Assembly: GCF_045291545.1 (NCBI RefSeq)
Contig: NZ_CP149514.1
Span: 2,418,001-2,482,000 of the forward strand
DNA: 64,000 nt
Reading direction: 5' to 3'
DNA from: Gallaecimonas sp045291545
GTDB taxonomy: Bacteria > Pseudomonadota > Gammaproteobacteria > Enterobacterales > Gallaecimonadaceae
This document shows, piece after piece, positions 25,002 to 33,443 of this stretch; positions within the stretch are counted from its first letter, which is position 1, and every line of letters starts with the position of its first letter. The notes below the pieces were generated by a model. That model was given only the letters and a program-made list of their open reading frames with translations, was not told the DNA's origin and ran no database searches. The translations under genes were made by a program, and so were the position numbers.

Positions 25002-25385
25002 TTAAGCGATATAACGCCAGAGAATAGCCAGAGAAAGGATCAGTATGGCACTGAATGTCATCAGCATCCCCAGTACCCGAAAGCGCAGATTTTCCTGCTG
25101 GTGGCTGACCCCAAAAGCATGCAGGCAACGCCCCAGCAACAATAACAAACCGGGAATATGCAGCGCCATGACCGGCCCGGTCATGGCCTCAAGCAGCATC
25201 ATCAATAGCAGTGTCATCGGTACATATTCAGCAAAATTGCCATGTACACGAATGGCTCGTGCTAAAGACTGGTCACCGCCATCACCGATCCCCACCTGCG
25301 CACGACGACGATGACCAATAGTGCGGAAACTCAAGACAAGATAAATAAGCCCTAACAGGGCTGCATACAGAGGTGTAACGGGCAT
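25002..25385 (-). CDS. MAPEG-family membrane protein
   Basis: A 127-residue integral membrane protein with four predicted helices, starting MPVTPLYAALLGLIYLVLSFR. The MAPEG pattern is clear: RAIRVHGNFAEYVPMTLLLMMLLE, where the conserved RxxxNxxE motif reads as R-VHGNFAEY, followed by LLLLGRCLHAFG. Eukaryotic MAPEG proteins are glutathione-dependent; bacterial ones like this (YecN-like) have no proven substrate. It is monocistronic, convergent with the reb operon. Confidence 0.88.
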   Translation of the reverse strand: MPVTPLYAALLGLIYLVLSFRTIGHRRRAQVGIGDGGDQSLARAIRVHGNFAEYVPMTLLLMMLLEAMTGPVMALHIPGLLLLLGRCLHAFGVSHQQENLRFRVLGMLMTFSAILILSLAILWRYIA

Positions 25386-25446
25386 CAGGGTTATCTCTTA
25401 AAAGACATACCCTTGTTGATAGCATGCCCGCTGTCCGTCGTCACCT

Positions 25447-25977
25447 TTAGAATTTACCGCTGACGGATAAACCCATGTAGTGAGAGCCGGCCACGGGGGT
25501 TACCGTGAAACCTTTGTAGCTGGTCGTAAAGTAGTAACTCGACAGCACCCCGATAGCGGCGCCAGCCAGCACATCGCTGGTATCGTGTTGTTTACTCTGC
25601 ACTCGGGTATAACCGACATAACTGGCGGCCAAGTAAGCCGGCAGGCCATATCGCCAGCCATAACGCTGCTGCAGATAGGCCGCGCCCATAAACGCCATCG
25701 AACTGTGACCTGACGGGAAAGCATCACAGCATTTGCCATTGGGGCGACGCTTGTTAATGCTCTTTTTCAACGCCAGGGTGGCCAATTGCGACGCCACCAG
25801 TGCCTTGGAGAACTGGATCAGCCCTTCATTACCCTGCTCTTTTAACAAAGTGGTGCCGACTGCCGCTGCAGGAATGGCGAAACGCAGAATATCACCAGCA
25901 CTTTCAGTGGTAGTTTTGGCCTGACAGGCAAGAGAAGTGAACGCCAGCAGCAGGCCGGCCAGTAAAGGCTTGAACAT
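25447..25977 (-). CDS. PAP2-family phosphatase, exported
   Basis: A 176-residue acid-phosphatase/vanadium-haloperoxidase superfamily protein. After a signal peptide (MFKPLLAGLLLAFTSLACQA) come the three catalytic motifs: KSINKRRP (72-79), PSGHSS (88-93) and R125-x5-H131-x3-D135 (RVQSKQHDTSD). It has fewer clear membrane spans than typical PgpB-type lipid phosphatases, so it may sit in the periplasm or outer membrane; the C terminus VAGSHYMGLSVSGKF looks like a beta strand. It probably removes phosphate from an undecaprenyl or phosphatidyl substrate, but the substrate is unknown. Start at MFKPLLAG by the signal peptide. Confidence 0.85.
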   Translation of the reverse strand: MFKPLLAGLLLAFTSLACQAKTTTESAGDILRFAIPAAAVGTTLLKEQGNEGLIQFSKALVASQLATLALKKSINKRRPNGKCCDAFPSGHSSMAFMGAAYLQQRYGWRYGLPAYLAASYVGYTRVQSKQHDTSDVLAGAAIGVLSSYYFTTSYKGFTVTPVAGSHYMGLSVSGKF

Positions 25978-26011
25978 AGTACACTCTGATAGCAAAAAGG
26001 ATGAGACTGCC

Positions 26012-26031
26012 GGGCCTGCCTTAACAGGCCC
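26012..26031. terminator. Possible terminator hairpin between PAP2 and chemoreceptor genes
   Basis: GGGCCTG and CAGGCCC pair perfectly around CCTTAA, just past the chemoreceptor stop. Neither side carries a strong U-run, so termination strength is doubtful. Confidence 0.4.
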
Positions 26032-26047
26032 TTAAGTCTTGCACTGT

Positions 26048-27535
26048 TCAGCCATTGTATTTCTGACGCTGCATCTCGCCAATGATTTCAATAACTTCAC
26101 TGCTGGCTTGTTCAGCCTTTTCCATCTCCCGAACCAATCGGGTGAGGATATCATCGTCATGCAGCCAGTCGCGGCTAACCAAATCCAGTGCTTTGTGCAC
26201 GCCGGAATGCACGGCCCGGTGCGGTGTTTCCAGCCGCTTATAGGATGGCAGATGGTTGAAAGTCTCCAGGCCTTTGCCTTCGTAGTACCACTTGCCCAAG
26301 CGACAGTTATGATGGTCGACCTGAACCAGATCTTTTTCCTGACAATCTTTGCCCTTATCCAGAGCGATATAGCCGTTTTGCATATACACCACGTGATCCA
26401 TTTTCACCAAAGAGGCAAAGGTGCTGTCTTTGGCCTGGGTCATATGGGCAATGGTGTTTTCTGCAGAGGTGGCTGCTTCTTCGACATTGCCCACCAGTGA
26501 ATCGATATTACATGTCACCTGTTCGGTGTACTCTCCAACCGTCAGGGTCTGTGACACCATGGTCTCAATACGCTGGCGTAAATTATTCACTACCTCGCTG
26601 ATTTCCGATGTCGAGGTGCGAGTGCGATCGGCCAGTTGCCGCACTTCATCTGCAACAACAGCAAAACCCCGCCCGACATCACCGGCCCGCGCGGCTTCAA
26701 TAGCGGCATTTAACGCCAATAAATTAGTTTGTTCGGCAATTTCGGTAATGATACGGATGGTTTCTGCAATCCGGACACTTTCTTTATCCAGCGCTTTGGC
26801 GGTTTCGCCCATTTTCCCCATACGGGTATTCATGTCATTGAGTGAGGTCTTCATTTCCGTGACAGAATCACGGCTTTGCATGGCGCCATTACGGCTGTTC
26901 TCTGCCAGGTGCAAGACATCATCCATGGTTTCTGACAGGACCATCAGATCTTGCTGATTGGTTTTCAGGTTTGACAGCAGGTTACCGGTATTAAGGCGGT
27001 GCAACTCACTTAATAATCGATTCTGCTGGGAAAACAGTGCCGCATCTTCCATAGCTTTTAAGGCTAGGTTGATATTTTTCATGGTGACACCAAACTCACC
27101 CGGCAGACCCCGGTAAAAACCCCGGCGGTAAAATTCTTTCTTACTGGCTCTTAAAAAGCAGTTAGAGGTGTCTTTAAAATTGGCTTCTACAATATCCAGC
27201 AGGTCATTGACCGCCCAAGCCACCTTACCCACTTCCCCCATGCCGCGAGTACCGGTAATACGGACTGATGTATGCCCTTTCACCGCTTCACGCAGGGTGT
27301 CATAAATAATGCCCAGTTTGTCGATAGGTTTGGTGTGATCCCAATAGGCATAGGTAGCAAAAAGCAACGCCAACACCGGGGAAATCAAAGATAACCAGTG
27401 CAGCTCATCGCTGACTAAACTTTCAATGGCTACAGCCACGTTCAGCAGCACAAAGATCACACAGAAAACGAGAAACTTTTTATCCAGAAAAGGAACACGA
27501 CGACTCGTGTGGCTGGTACTTGACTTGACATTCAT
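26048..27535 (-). CDS. Methyl-accepting chemotaxis protein with C-terminal CZB domain
   Basis: A 495-residue chemoreceptor. Two hydrophobic segments near the N terminus (FLVFCVIFVLLNVAVAIESL and LSLISPVLALLFATYAYW) are separated by only a few residues, so there is almost no periplasmic sensor. A HAMP-like linker leads to the cytoplasmic signalling hairpin with the tip EQTNLLALNAAIEAARAG. The C terminus is a CZB zinc-binding domain: HHNCRLGKWYYEG and later PHRAVHSGVH supply the His/Cys ligands. It lies two bases downstream of a separate PAS-domain gene on the same strand, suggesting the PAS protein supplies the sensory input. Confidence 0.9.
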   Translation of the reverse strand: MNVKSSTSHTSRRVPFLDKKFLVFCVIFVLLNVAVAIESLVSDELHWLSLISPVLALLFATYAYWDHTKPIDKLGIIYDTLREAVKGHTSVRITGTRGMGEVGKVAWAVNDLLDIVEANFKDTSNCFLRASKKEFYRRGFYRGLPGEFGVTMKNINLALKAMEDAALFSQQNRLLSELHRLNTGNLLSNLKTNQQDLMVLSETMDDVLHLAENSRNGAMQSRDSVTEMKTSLNDMNTRMGKMGETAKALDKESVRIAETIRIITEIAEQTNLLALNAAIEAARAGDVGRGFAVVADEVRQLADRTRTSTSEISEVVNNLRQRIETMVSQTLTVGEYTEQVTCNIDSLVGNVEEAATSAENTIAHMTQAKDSTFASLVKMDHVVYMQNGYIALDKGKDCQEKDLVQVDHHNCRLGKWYYEGKGLETFNHLPSYKRLETPHRAVHSGVHKALDLVSRDWLHDDDILTRLVREMEKAEQASSEVIEIIGEMQRQKYNG

Positions 27536-27537
27536 CG

Positions 27538-28068
27538 TTATACTCCCTCATCCAGATGACTCAGGTATAAGCACAGCATGGCTTTGTCATAGCTCAAACC
27601 TTTCGATTTAAGCAATTCCTCTTCCAACCACATCCAGGACTTTTTCGCCGCTTCACTTTTGGCTGCACTGCGCTCTATTTCCAGCATTTTGCTGTACAAC
27701 GTCTGGACATAGTCAAGGGCCATCCTGGGGGCGTTACGGCGCACAGAGAAATAGCCAATGGGTTTATTGTCGACCTTGTCAGGAGTGACGTTGGCAAAGA
27801 CCCAGTAGTAGTTCTTATCCGCAGTATAGTTTTTGACGAAACCAAAAAATTCGTCGCCAGCTTTGAGCGTTTTCCAAAGACCGTAGAAAACCCCTTTAGG
27901 CATATCTGGATGGCGGATAATATTATGAGGCTTACCCAGTAATTCACTTTCGGCAAAGTTGGATACGCGCATAAAAATACGGTTGGCGTAGGTGATATTG
28001 CCTTTCAAATCGGTCTTGGAAATGATTAATTCTTCAGCCCCAAAACTCACTTCTGACGATCTACTCAT
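27538..28068 (-). CDS. Aer-type PAS domain sensor protein (separate from its receptor)
   Basis: A 176-residue soluble protein whose first 120 residues form a PAS domain very like that of the aerotaxis receptor Aer: LKGNITYANRIFMRVSNF, then LGKPHNIIRHPDMPKGVFYG, then WKTLKAGDEFFGFVKNYTAD and YYWVFANVTP. In Aer this domain binds FAD and reads redox state. The remaining 55 residues are helical and charged, with no transmembrane segment or MCP domain. The downstream chemoreceptor gene starts two bases later, so the pair looks like an Aer split into two polypeptides. Start MSRSSEV was chosen from the position of AAGGC. Confidence 0.85.
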   Translation of the reverse strand: MSRSSEVSFGAEELIISKTDLKGNITYANRIFMRVSNFAESELLGKPHNIIRHPDMPKGVFYGLWKTLKAGDEFFGFVKNYTADKNYYWVFANVTPDKVDNKPIGYFSVRRNAPRMALDYVQTLYSKMLEIERSAAKSEAAKKSWMWLEEELLKSKGLSYDKAMLCLYLSHLDEGV

Positions 28069-28196
28069 AGCCTTGTCTCTCCTTCGCCGGCAGATCCCTG
28101 CCCGCTCCGTACCATGCCTCTGCATCGGCAACAATAATGACTTCTTAACCACCGCAACTAACAAAAAAACAACATTCTGAGGCCAACATCTGCTGG

Positions 28197-28910
28197 TTAA
28201 TCTGTCAGATAATATTCCACCGTCGAAACCACCCGCACTTTTTTGATCTGCGGGTTGTTATTGTCACGGCTACTGATCGTGAACTGCCCTTGGGATGCTC
28301 GCTTGATCTTGCCTAAGGTGCTGTCGGAGTCTGCCGCAAACTTCTGTGCCACCATACGCGCTTTCTTGGTGGCTTCCTCAATCATCGCTGGCTTGACCTC
28401 GTTCAAGCGAGTGAATAAATACTGTGGCCGGCTCTGGTAACCGCCTTGCAGCACAATGCCTTGTTTACCCAACGACGATAATTGGCTCATTACCTGCCGT
28501 ACCGCGGCTATATCATGGGAATAAACCGTCACAGTCTGGTTGGCGGTGTAGCGAAACTGAGCCCGGCTGTTGTTGTACTGTTGGGCAGATTTATCGGTTA
28601 TCGCAGGGGCGGACAGGGTGACATCGGCCTGGCTGATACCATGCTGCTGTAAAAAAGTGCGGATCTGGCCAGCCTGACTGTCGAGACTGTCATAGAGCTT
28701 GGCGAGATCATTGCCAGCAACTGAAAAGCTGATAGGCCAGATCACCACGTCGGCGGGAAACTCTTTTTCGGCCAGACCTTTGACCACGACAGTACGATCC
28801 ATATTCTTGATGGCCAGCGCCGTGTCTGCCAGTTGGTAGCCTAACGCCGCCAGCCCGGCAAAGATCCCCAGCGCCAAAACAGCCGCCGCTGTTGTATGTA
28901 GTTTGGTCAT
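28197..28910 (-). CDS. SIMPL domain (DUF541) periplasmic protein
   Basis: A 237-residue protein with one N-terminal hydrophobic helix (TTAAAVLALGIFAGLAALGY) that either anchors it or acts as an uncleaved signal, then a SIMPL/DUF541 domain starting MDRTVVVKGLAEKEFPADVV and ending IKKVRVVSTVEYYLTD. It is related to E. coli YggE, whose overproduction lowers oxidative stress; the true role is unknown. The start MTKLHTT has AGGAG ten bases upstream. It is on the same strand as the PAS and chemoreceptor genes but 128 bases from the PAS gene. Confidence 0.85.
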   Translation of the reverse strand: MTKLHTTAAAVLALGIFAGLAALGYQLADTALAIKNMDRTVVVKGLAEKEFPADVVIWPISFSVAGNDLAKLYDSLDSQAGQIRTFLQQHGISQADVTLSAPAITDKSAQQYNNSRAQFRYTANQTVTVYSHDIAAVRQVMSQLSSLGKQGIVLQGGYQSRPQYLFTRLNEVKPAMIEEATKKARMVAQKFAADSDSTLGKIKRASQGQFTISSRDNNNPQIKKVRVVSTVEYYLTD

Positions 28911-29022
28911 TCCCACGCAACTCCTTGTCAGCAACAAGCCAACATAACGAGTGTATACCACCGGACTGTATTTGCGACTGAGAAAGATTTTTGCAGTTGC
29001 CATAAGCCCTCGTTATGGCAAT

Positions 29023-29050
29023 AAAAAACCCGGCACCAGGCCGGGTTTTT
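29023..29050 (-). terminator. Rho-independent terminator after fkpA
   Basis: AAAAACCCGG pairs with CCGGGTTTTT around a seven-base loop; both flanks are A/T runs, so on the minus strand it ends in TTTTTT, 17 bases after the fkpA stop. Confidence 0.85.
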
Positions 29051-29066
29051 AGTCATTGCGCAATGA

Positions 29067-29897
29067 TTACTTCTTGTCGTCACCGGCAGCTTTGCTGTCA
29101 GTGGTTTTGTCAGCGCTATCATCTTTTTTGACGTCTTTGTTGATACCCAGCAGCTCCACATCAAACACCAGTACGGAGTTCGGCGGAATAGTCTGCATAT
29201 CGCGTTCGCCATAAGCCAGTTTCGCCGGAATGGTGAAGCGGTACTTACTACCAACGGTCATCAGTTGCAGACCTTCGGTCCAGCCCGGGATCACGCGGTT
29301 CAGTGCGAAGGTGATCGGCTCGCCACGCTTGTAGGAGCTGTCAAAGATTTTGCCTTCTTTCTCACCGTCTTTAGGGATCAAGCGACCTTCGTAGTTAACA
29401 GTAACCCGGTCAGTGGCTTTCGGGTGCTTATCGCCGTCACCTTGCTTGAGCACTTCGTATTGCAAGCCAGAGTCAGTAACTTTCACACCCTGTTTCTTGG
29501 CGTTTTCAGCCAGGTACTTTTCACCGGCGGCTTTATTGCTCTCGGCTTCGGCCTTTTTCTGAGCCGCCAATTTTTCAGAGGCTTCTTTGTCCAGTGCTTG
29601 CAGTACCTTGGTTACGGTATCTTGATCGAGCTGGTTCTTACCATTGATGCCATCTTCAAAACCGGCCACAACCAGTTTTTTATCCAGTTTGATACCCAGC
29701 TCTTCCTGCTTGGCCATCGTCTTGCTGATGTACTCAGCAATGCTGGCGCCAATTGCATAAGCCTGTTTGGATTGCTGTGTTTCCAGCTTAACCGGCGCCG
29801 CAGCGGCAGCCGTATCGGCTTTATCTTCCTTTTGTTGGCACGCAGTCACTGCCATTACCAGGGCAGGGATCACAGCCAGCTTGAACCAGGGCTTCAT
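29067..29897 (-). CDS. fkpA: FKBP-type peptidyl-prolyl isomerase, FkpA/Mip type lipoprotein
   Basis: Envelope folding catalyst and chaperone. The 276 residues start with a signal ending VTAC (Cys20), so this copy looks like a lipoprotein, whereas E. coli FkpA is a soluble periplasmic protein. The N-terminal FkpA_N region (YAIGASIAEYISKTMAKQ...) is the helical dimerisation and chaperone arm; the FKBP domain follows with VTVNYEGRLI, FDSSYKRGEPITFALN, VIPGWTEGLQLM and IPPNSVLVFDVELL. The tail is a charged Lys/Asp-rich stretch. The neighbouring slyX, as in E. coli, supports the name. It has its own terminator. Confidence 0.9.
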   Translation of the reverse strand: MKPWFKLAVIPALVMAVTACQQKEDKADTAAAAAPVKLETQQSKQAYAIGASIAEYISKTMAKQEELGIKLDKKLVVAGFEDGINGKNQLDQDTVTKVLQALDKEASEKLAAQKKAEAESNKAAGEKYLAENAKKQGVKVTDSGLQYEVLKQGDGDKHPKATDRVTVNYEGRLIPKDGEKEGKIFDSSYKRGEPITFALNRVIPGWTEGLQLMTVGSKYRFTIPAKLAYGERDMQTIPPNSVLVFDVELLGINKDVKKDDSADKTTDSKAAGDDKK

Positions 29898-30002
29898 AAC
29901 TACTCCTCTGAGGGCAGGGGTTCCCGAAGGCTTCCGGGGGCATCCCCTCTTGTTTTTGGTAAAGTCCCTATACTAAACACAAATTCCGGCATTATTAAAT
30001 CC

Positions 30003-31076
30003 ATGCGTAAAGTCCTTTTTGTTGCCATTTTATTCCTGGCTGGCTGCACAGAGAATGTTCCGCCATTACAGCGCTGGGCCATCACCGCTAATGGCGCTTT
30101 CGCTGGCGATGTTGCCGAGGGTCAGCCGCTGGCAGCGATCAGCAGCGATAACCAAGGTGTTATTGTTGTTGACTTGCGTACCGGCAAACCCAAATACCGC
30201 CTGCAGATGAATGTTCAGGCCCCTTCCCGCGCCGCACTTAGCCGTGACGGCTTTAAACCCGATGACCGGGTGCCAGACACGCCGCTGCCAGTCAGTTTGC
30301 TGCGCTTCAGTGAAAATGGCGATTATCTGGTTACCGCGGATCAAACCCGCATCGCCCTGTGGCAAGTCAGCACCGGTGAAAACCTGGGTTACTGGCTGGC
30401 GGGTCATTACCAGGGCAAAGCACGGGTGGATGAACCCGGTGCCACCCAGATACAAACCCTGCGTGACGTTGCCGTTTCTAATGGCGGTAACTTTATCGCC
30501 TTCGCCCGAGCTGACGGCGTGGTAGAGCACGTTAACCGCAAAACCGGGCGCCGAATTGCCTTTCTTGGCCACCATGCCAAGGTCAACAGCATTGCCATGT
30601 CCGAGAACGGCTTTTATGTGCTGTCTGGGGGCAATGATCATCAGGCCTTGTTGTGGAGCAGTAAAACCGGGCAGGTCATACGCCGCTTTCCAGCCGCCGG
30701 CCGTGTGGTCATGGTCGCCATGACCGATGATGGCCGTTATGCGTTGGTGGACGACGTCAGTAACCAAGCCGCTATCTGGGATATCCGTACCGGTGAGAAA
30801 GTCAGCCAGCTGGCCACCAAGGCCAAGCAGGAGTTGTTTACCTCCGCGCGCTTTTCCAGTGACGGCAGCAGGCTTATTACCGGCGGCGCCGGCCGGGCAC
30901 TGACGCTGTGGGACGTGGCGAGCGGCAAGCGTCTGTGGCAGCGGCAGGTCGGTATTGATGATGATTTACGGCCGCGCTCGGCTGTGGTCTATGGTGTTGG
31001 CTTTGCCAACGATAAGGTGTTTTCGGTAAGCTCCGCCGGTCTGATTGAAGCCTGGCCGCTGGAGGCCCCGAAATGA
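30003..31076 (+). CDS. WD40-repeat lipoprotein
   Basis: A 357-residue protein with lipobox LAGC (Cys15, MRKVLFVAILFLAGC) and several WD40-like beta-propeller blades: LVTADQTRIALWQVSTGE, FIAFARADGVVEHVNRKTGR, HHAKVNSIAMSENGFYVLSG..LLWSSKTG, YALVDDVSNQAAIWDIRTGE and LITGGAGRALTLWDVASGK. This predicts a seven-bladed-type propeller on the periplasmic face, a likely protein-binding scaffold. No clear Shine-Dalgarno precedes the ATG; the frame is open well upstream but the lipoprotein signal fixes the start. It overlaps slyX by ATGA, so it is placed between fkpA and slyX in the same operon as slyX. Confidence 0.83.
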   Translation: MRKVLFVAILFLAGCTENVPPLQRWAITANGAFAGDVAEGQPLAAISSDNQGVIVVDLRTGKPKYRLQMNVQAPSRAALSRDGFKPDDRVPDTPLPVSLLRFSENGDYLVTADQTRIALWQVSTGENLGYWLAGHYQGKARVDEPGATQIQTLRDVAVSNGGNFIAFARADGVVEHVNRKTGRRIAFLGHHAKVNSIAMSENGFYVLSGGNDHQALLWSSKTGQVIRRFPAAGRVVMVAMTDDGRYALVDDVSNQAAIWDIRTGEKVSQLATKAKQELFTSARFSSDGSRLITGGAGRALTLWDVASGKRLWQRQVGIDDDLRPRSAVVYGVGFANDKVFSVSSAGLIEAWPLEAPK

Positions 31077-31276
31077 GTGACCGCGTAGCTGATCTGGAAA
31101 GTCGCCTGGCGTTTCAGGAATTGGCCTTGCAAGAACTGTCTGATGAGATGGCAGCACTGCAGCAGCTGGTGGAAAAACAGCGCCAGCAACTGCAGTTTCT
31201 GGTGACCAAAATGAAAGGCGTACAAGGCAGCCAGGTGGCCGGTGAACACGAGGAAACGCCACCGCCGCACTATTGA
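31073..31276 (+). CDS. slyX: SlyX protein
   Basis: A 67-residue coiled-coil protein of unknown role. It has the SlyX form: MSDRVADLESRLAFQELALQ, then a heptad run LSDEMAALQQLVEKQRQQLQ, ending in the family's typical PPPHY tail. It starts inside the last codon of the WD40 gene (ATGA overlap), so translation is coupled. It ends directly against the convergent yheV stop with no spacer. In E. coli slyX also neighbours fkpA. Confidence 0.92.
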   Translation: MSDRVADLESRLAFQELALQELSDEMAALQQLVEKQRQQLQFLVTKMKGVQGSQVAGEHEETPPPHY

Positions 31277-31477
31277 TCAGTGCGGCTTAAACAGGCCGAT
31301 GATCTGCTCTTTATCACCTTTGGCCGCCGTTTGCGTATCACGGCTGGCCTGGGTTTCTTTATAATCGCAGGCCACACATTCCACCCGCTCGACGTTGTTT
31401 TCAATGATCAGCACAATGCTGTCTTGTTCCTGGCACTGCGGGCATTTGGCCCCGGCAATAAAACGACGCTTTGCCAT
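31277..31477 (-). CDS. yheV: YheV-family zinc-ribbon protein
   Basis: A 66-residue protein of the YheV/DUF2387 family. Four cysteines in two CxxC pairs (Cys12/Cys15 and Cys34/Cys37; KCPQC and ECVACDYKE) predict a zinc ribbon. The start MAKRRFIAG lies after GGGAG; an upstream in-frame Met is unlikely. Function unknown. In E. coli yheV belongs to the kef/yheS/yheT neighbourhood, and here it faces away from yheS across a 52-base gap; no kef genes are present. Confidence 0.88.
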   Translation of the reverse strand: MAKRRFIAGAKCPQCQEQDSIVLIIENNVERVECVACDYKETQASRDTQTAAKGDKEQIIGLFKPH

Positions 31478-31529
31478 ACTCACTCCCAACCTTGTAGGAT
31501 GCCGACATCACGGCAGATAGTGACCGCAC

Positions 31530-33443
31530 ATGATACACCTTCAGGACCTGCAGTTAATCCGCGGCGGGCAGAAACTCTTTGATGGCGCCAATCTTACCGT
31601 CCATACCGGCCAGCGCGTCGGCCTGGTTGGCGCCAATGGCTGTGGCAAATCCACCCTGTTTGCCCTGCTGCGCGGCGAACTGGATTTGGACGGTGGTAAT
31701 GCTTCGCTGCCGGCAAACTGGACCATTGCATCTGTTCGCCAGGAAACCCCGGCACTGGCACGCACGGCGCTCGATTATGTCATCGACGGTGACCAGCACT
31801 ACCGGCAAGTCGAAGCCGAGCTGGCCGCGGCCCGCGCCGCCGATCAAGGTGAGCGCATTGCCCGTTTGCTCGGTGAGCTGGAAACCCTCGGCGGCTACCA
31901 TATTCATGCCCGTGCCGGGGCGCTGCTGCATGGCCTGGGCTTTGCGCCGGGTGACGAGCAGCGACCGGTATCCTCATTTTCCGGGGGCTGGCGGATGCGC
32001 CTGAATTTGGCGCAAGCACTGCTATGCCCTTCCGATCTACTGCTACTGGACGAGCCTACCAACCACCTGGATCTAGACGCCGTATTCTGGCTGGCTGACT
32101 GGCTGACACGCTACCAGGGCACCTTGCTGCTCATCTCCCATGACCGGGACTTTCTGGATGATGTGGTCACCCATATCTGCCAGGTAGAAAACCGCCAGTT
32201 GCACAGTTACAGCGGCAACTATGAGAGCTTTGAACGCCAGCGAGCCGCCCGCCTGTCTCAGCAACAAGCGCTGTATGACAAACAGCAGAGTGAACGCGCC
32301 CACCTGCAGCGTTTTATCGACCGCTTCAAGGCTAAAGCCACCAAAGCCCGCCAGGCGCAAAGCCGGATCAAGGCACTGGAGCGTATGGAAGTGCTGCATG
32401 CTGCTCATGTGGACTCACCGTTTTCTTTCCAGTTCAGCGCTGCCGAGGCGCTGCCGTCGCCATTATTGGCAGTCAAAGATGTCAGCCTTGGCTACGGCAC
32501 TGAACCGGTGCTGCGCAACGTAAAACTACGCTTGCAGCCAGGTGAACGGATCGGCTTGCTGGGCCCCAATGGCGCCGGTAAGTCGACCCTGATCAAATGC
32601 CTGGCCGGTGAGTTGCCGGCCCGCAGTGGTGAACTGGTACCCGCACAGGGCCTGAAAATCGGCTATTTTGCCCAGCACCAGCTGGAGCACTTGGATGCCA
32701 ACGCCTCGGCACTATTGCACCTGCAACGCTTGGCACCAGAGGTTCGTGAGCAACAGCTCAGAGATTTTCTGGGCCATTTTGACTTTCGCGGCGACAAAGC
32801 CCTGGAGCCCATCTCGCCCTTTTCCGGTGGTGAAAAAGCCCGCCTAGCTCTGGCGCTGATCGTCTGGCAAAAACCCAACCTGTTACTGCTGGATGAGCCT
32901 ACCAACCACCTGGATCTGCAAATGCGCGAGGCGCTGACACTGGCATTGCAGGATTTTGACGGGGCCATGGTAATTGTTTCCCATGACCGCCACCTGCTGC
33001 GCACCACCACCGACCAGTTTTTGCGCGTTGCCGAGGGGGTTGTTACGCCCTTTGATGGCGATCTGGATGACTATCACCGTTGGCTCAGCGAACAGCAAAA
33101 AACCCCTGCCGCCAGTGGCGAGTCGGCCAAAGATAACTCCGCCCAATCACGCAAGGACAAAAAACGCCTGGAAGCACAGCATCGCCAGCAAACCCGGCCA
33201 CTCAAACAGCAGCTGGATAAGCTCGATCAGGCTATGACGACACTGTCAGCACTTCTGGCAGATATTGAGCAGCAACTGGCCGACCCAGCGCTTTACGACA
33301 ATGCCAACAAAGCCGAACTGACAACCTTGCTGAAACGCCAGGGAGACAGCCGCGCCGAGCTGGAACAAGTTGAAAGCGACTGGATGGCACTGACCGAGCA
33401 ACTGGATGCACTCAATAGCGACTTTGAGGACAGCCTGGCATGA
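31530..33443 (+). CDS. yheS: ABC-F family ATPase YheS
   Basis: A cytoplasmic ABC-F protein with two fused ATPase domains and no membrane part, of the group that acts on ribosomes. At 637 residues it has the same length as E. coli YheS. Domain 1 has Walker A GANGCGKST (34-42), signature SFSGGWRMRL and LLLLDEPTNHLDLDAV; the P-site tRNA-interaction linker region lies between (SERAHLQRFIDRFKAKATKARQ...); domain 2 has GPNGAGKST, FSGGEKARLALA and LLLLDEPTNHLDLQM. A charged C-terminal coiled-coil follows. Both ATP sites look intact. The TIGR02444 gene follows with an ATGA overlap. Confidence 0.93.
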   Translation: MIHLQDLQLIRGGQKLFDGANLTVHTGQRVGLVGANGCGKSTLFALLRGELDLDGGNASLPANWTIASVRQETPALARTALDYVIDGDQHYRQVEAELAAARAADQGERIARLLGELETLGGYHIHARAGALLHGLGFAPGDEQRPVSSFSGGWRMRLNLAQALLCPSDLLLLDEPTNHLDLDAVFWLADWLTRYQGTLLLISHDRDFLDDVVTHICQVENRQLHSYSGNYESFERQRAARLSQQQALYDKQQSERAHLQRFIDRFKAKATKARQAQSRIKALERMEVLHAAHVDSPFSFQFSAAEALPSPLLAVKDVSLGYGTEPVLRNVKLRLQPGERIGLLGPNGAGKSTLIKCLAGELPARSGELVPAQGLKIGYFAQHQLEHLDANASALLHLQRLAPEVREQQLRDFLGHFDFRGDKALEPISPFSGGEKARLALALIVWQKPNLLLLDEPTNHLDLQMREALTLALQDFDGAMVIVSHDRHLLRTTTDQFLRVAEGVVTPFDGDLDDYHRWLSEQQKTPAASGESAKDNSAQSRKDKKRLEAQHRQQTRPLKQQLDKLDQAMTTLSALLADIEQQLADPALYDNANKAELTTLLKRQGDSRAELEQVESDWMALTEQLDALNSDFEDSLA

